Assembly: GCA_028868235.1 (NCBI GenBank)
Contig: JAGWUW010000036.1
Span: 1-12,814, forward strand
Direction: 5' to 3'
Origin: Betaproteobacteria bacterium
GTDB taxonomy: Bacteria; Pseudomonadota; Gammaproteobacteria; Burkholderiales; Rhodocyclaceae
Length of the DNA stretch: 12,814 nucleotides
Each line of letters opens with the position of its first letter. Positions within the stretch are counted from its first letter, which is position 1. Under the pieces are notes generated by a model. That model saw only the letters and a program-made list of their open reading frames with translations, made no database searches and was not told the origin of the DNA. Below are positions 12,721-12,814 of the stretch, in pieces. The position numbers were made by a program, and so were the translations under genes.

Positions 12721-12814
12721 TGACCACCAAGTCCACACGACGAAACTGCTCAGTACCTTCACTGTAACGGCCGGGATGATATAAAGAACGTCCTGTTCCT
12801 TGAAACCGGCATTC
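12704..12814 (-). CDS. Possible 3' end of a - strand gene (partial, 36 codons)
   Basis: On the - strand, the frame entering at the window edge stays open for 36 codons, reading through 'GRSLYHPGRYSEGTEQ' to 'FRRVDLVVSKHKK' and a TGA at 12706-12704. It ends in a basic tail, plausible as a true C-terminus. 'FRRVDLVV' faintly recalls the 'RRVEIVV' ending of OmpA-like peptidoglycan-binding domains, but this is too short to assign. It would converge on the mer-like operon. The alternative is a chance open stretch. Confidence 0.35.
   Translation of the reverse strand, partial: ECRFQGTGRSLYHPGRYSEGTEQFRRVDLVVSKHKK

Noticed and set aside
12544..12762. 72-codon - strand frame with several cysteines
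   Set aside because: Largely antisense to the GDCCVxC gene, no ribosome site, and no recognisable motif. The other - strand frame at the edge looks better.

Overview
The window is high-GC, gene-dense DNA, almost all coding on the + strand. Gene content (Pst phosphate uptake, several c-type cytochromes, YeeE/YedE transporters, a patatin with a DUF3734-like tail, a mer-like operon) and protein style suggest a betaproteobacterium, possibly of the Rhodocyclales (Azonexus/Dechloromonas/Thauera type). That placement is inference from gene content; there is no rRNA, tRNA or other phylogenetic marker here.

Layout. (1) 3-2802: end of a PstS-type phosphate-binding protein gene, then pstC, pstA and pstB, all overlapping. 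phoU does not follow. (2) 2803-3653: a small hypothetical gene and a broken yeeE-type gene. Its N-terminal third is joined out of frame to a 35-residue membrane tail, which looks like an internal deletion. (3) 3654-6508: a tight run of a secreted DUF302 protein, a full-length YeeE/YedE transporter and a secreted pentaheme cytochrome c, probably a sulfur- or redox-related periplasmic unit. (4) 6547-7922: the most unusual part. A - strand gene makes a secreted peptide that is almost entirely NPCAAK repeats. Across a 432-bp divergent control region, a + strand gene makes a monoheme cytochrome c with the same repeat at both ends of its mature chain. (5) 8023-9944: a translationally coupled pair, a patatin-like lipase and a DUF6969-like protein. 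(6) 9998-12610: a seven-gene mer-like operon behind a MerR-type promoter with a 20-bp spacer. It encodes a small thioredoxin-fold protein, a MerR/ZntR-class regulator, a second thioredoxin-fold protein, a CcdA/DsbD-like membrane protein, MerT, MerP and a GDCCVxC protein. There is no merA in the window. (7) 12611-12814: short non-coding DNA and possibly the 3' end of a - strand gene.

How the genes may work together: the mer-like operon combines metal capture (MerP), import (MerT) and sensing (MerR) with a thiol-redox chain (two thioredoxin-fold proteins plus a CcdA-like membrane protein), so thiol relay rather than MerA reduction may be the local chemistry. The NPCAAK pair looks like a two-part periplasmic system in which one cysteine-repeat module exists both as a free peptide and as tails on an electron carrier. 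Metal binding or homotypic docking are the main hypotheses; neither is proven by sequence.
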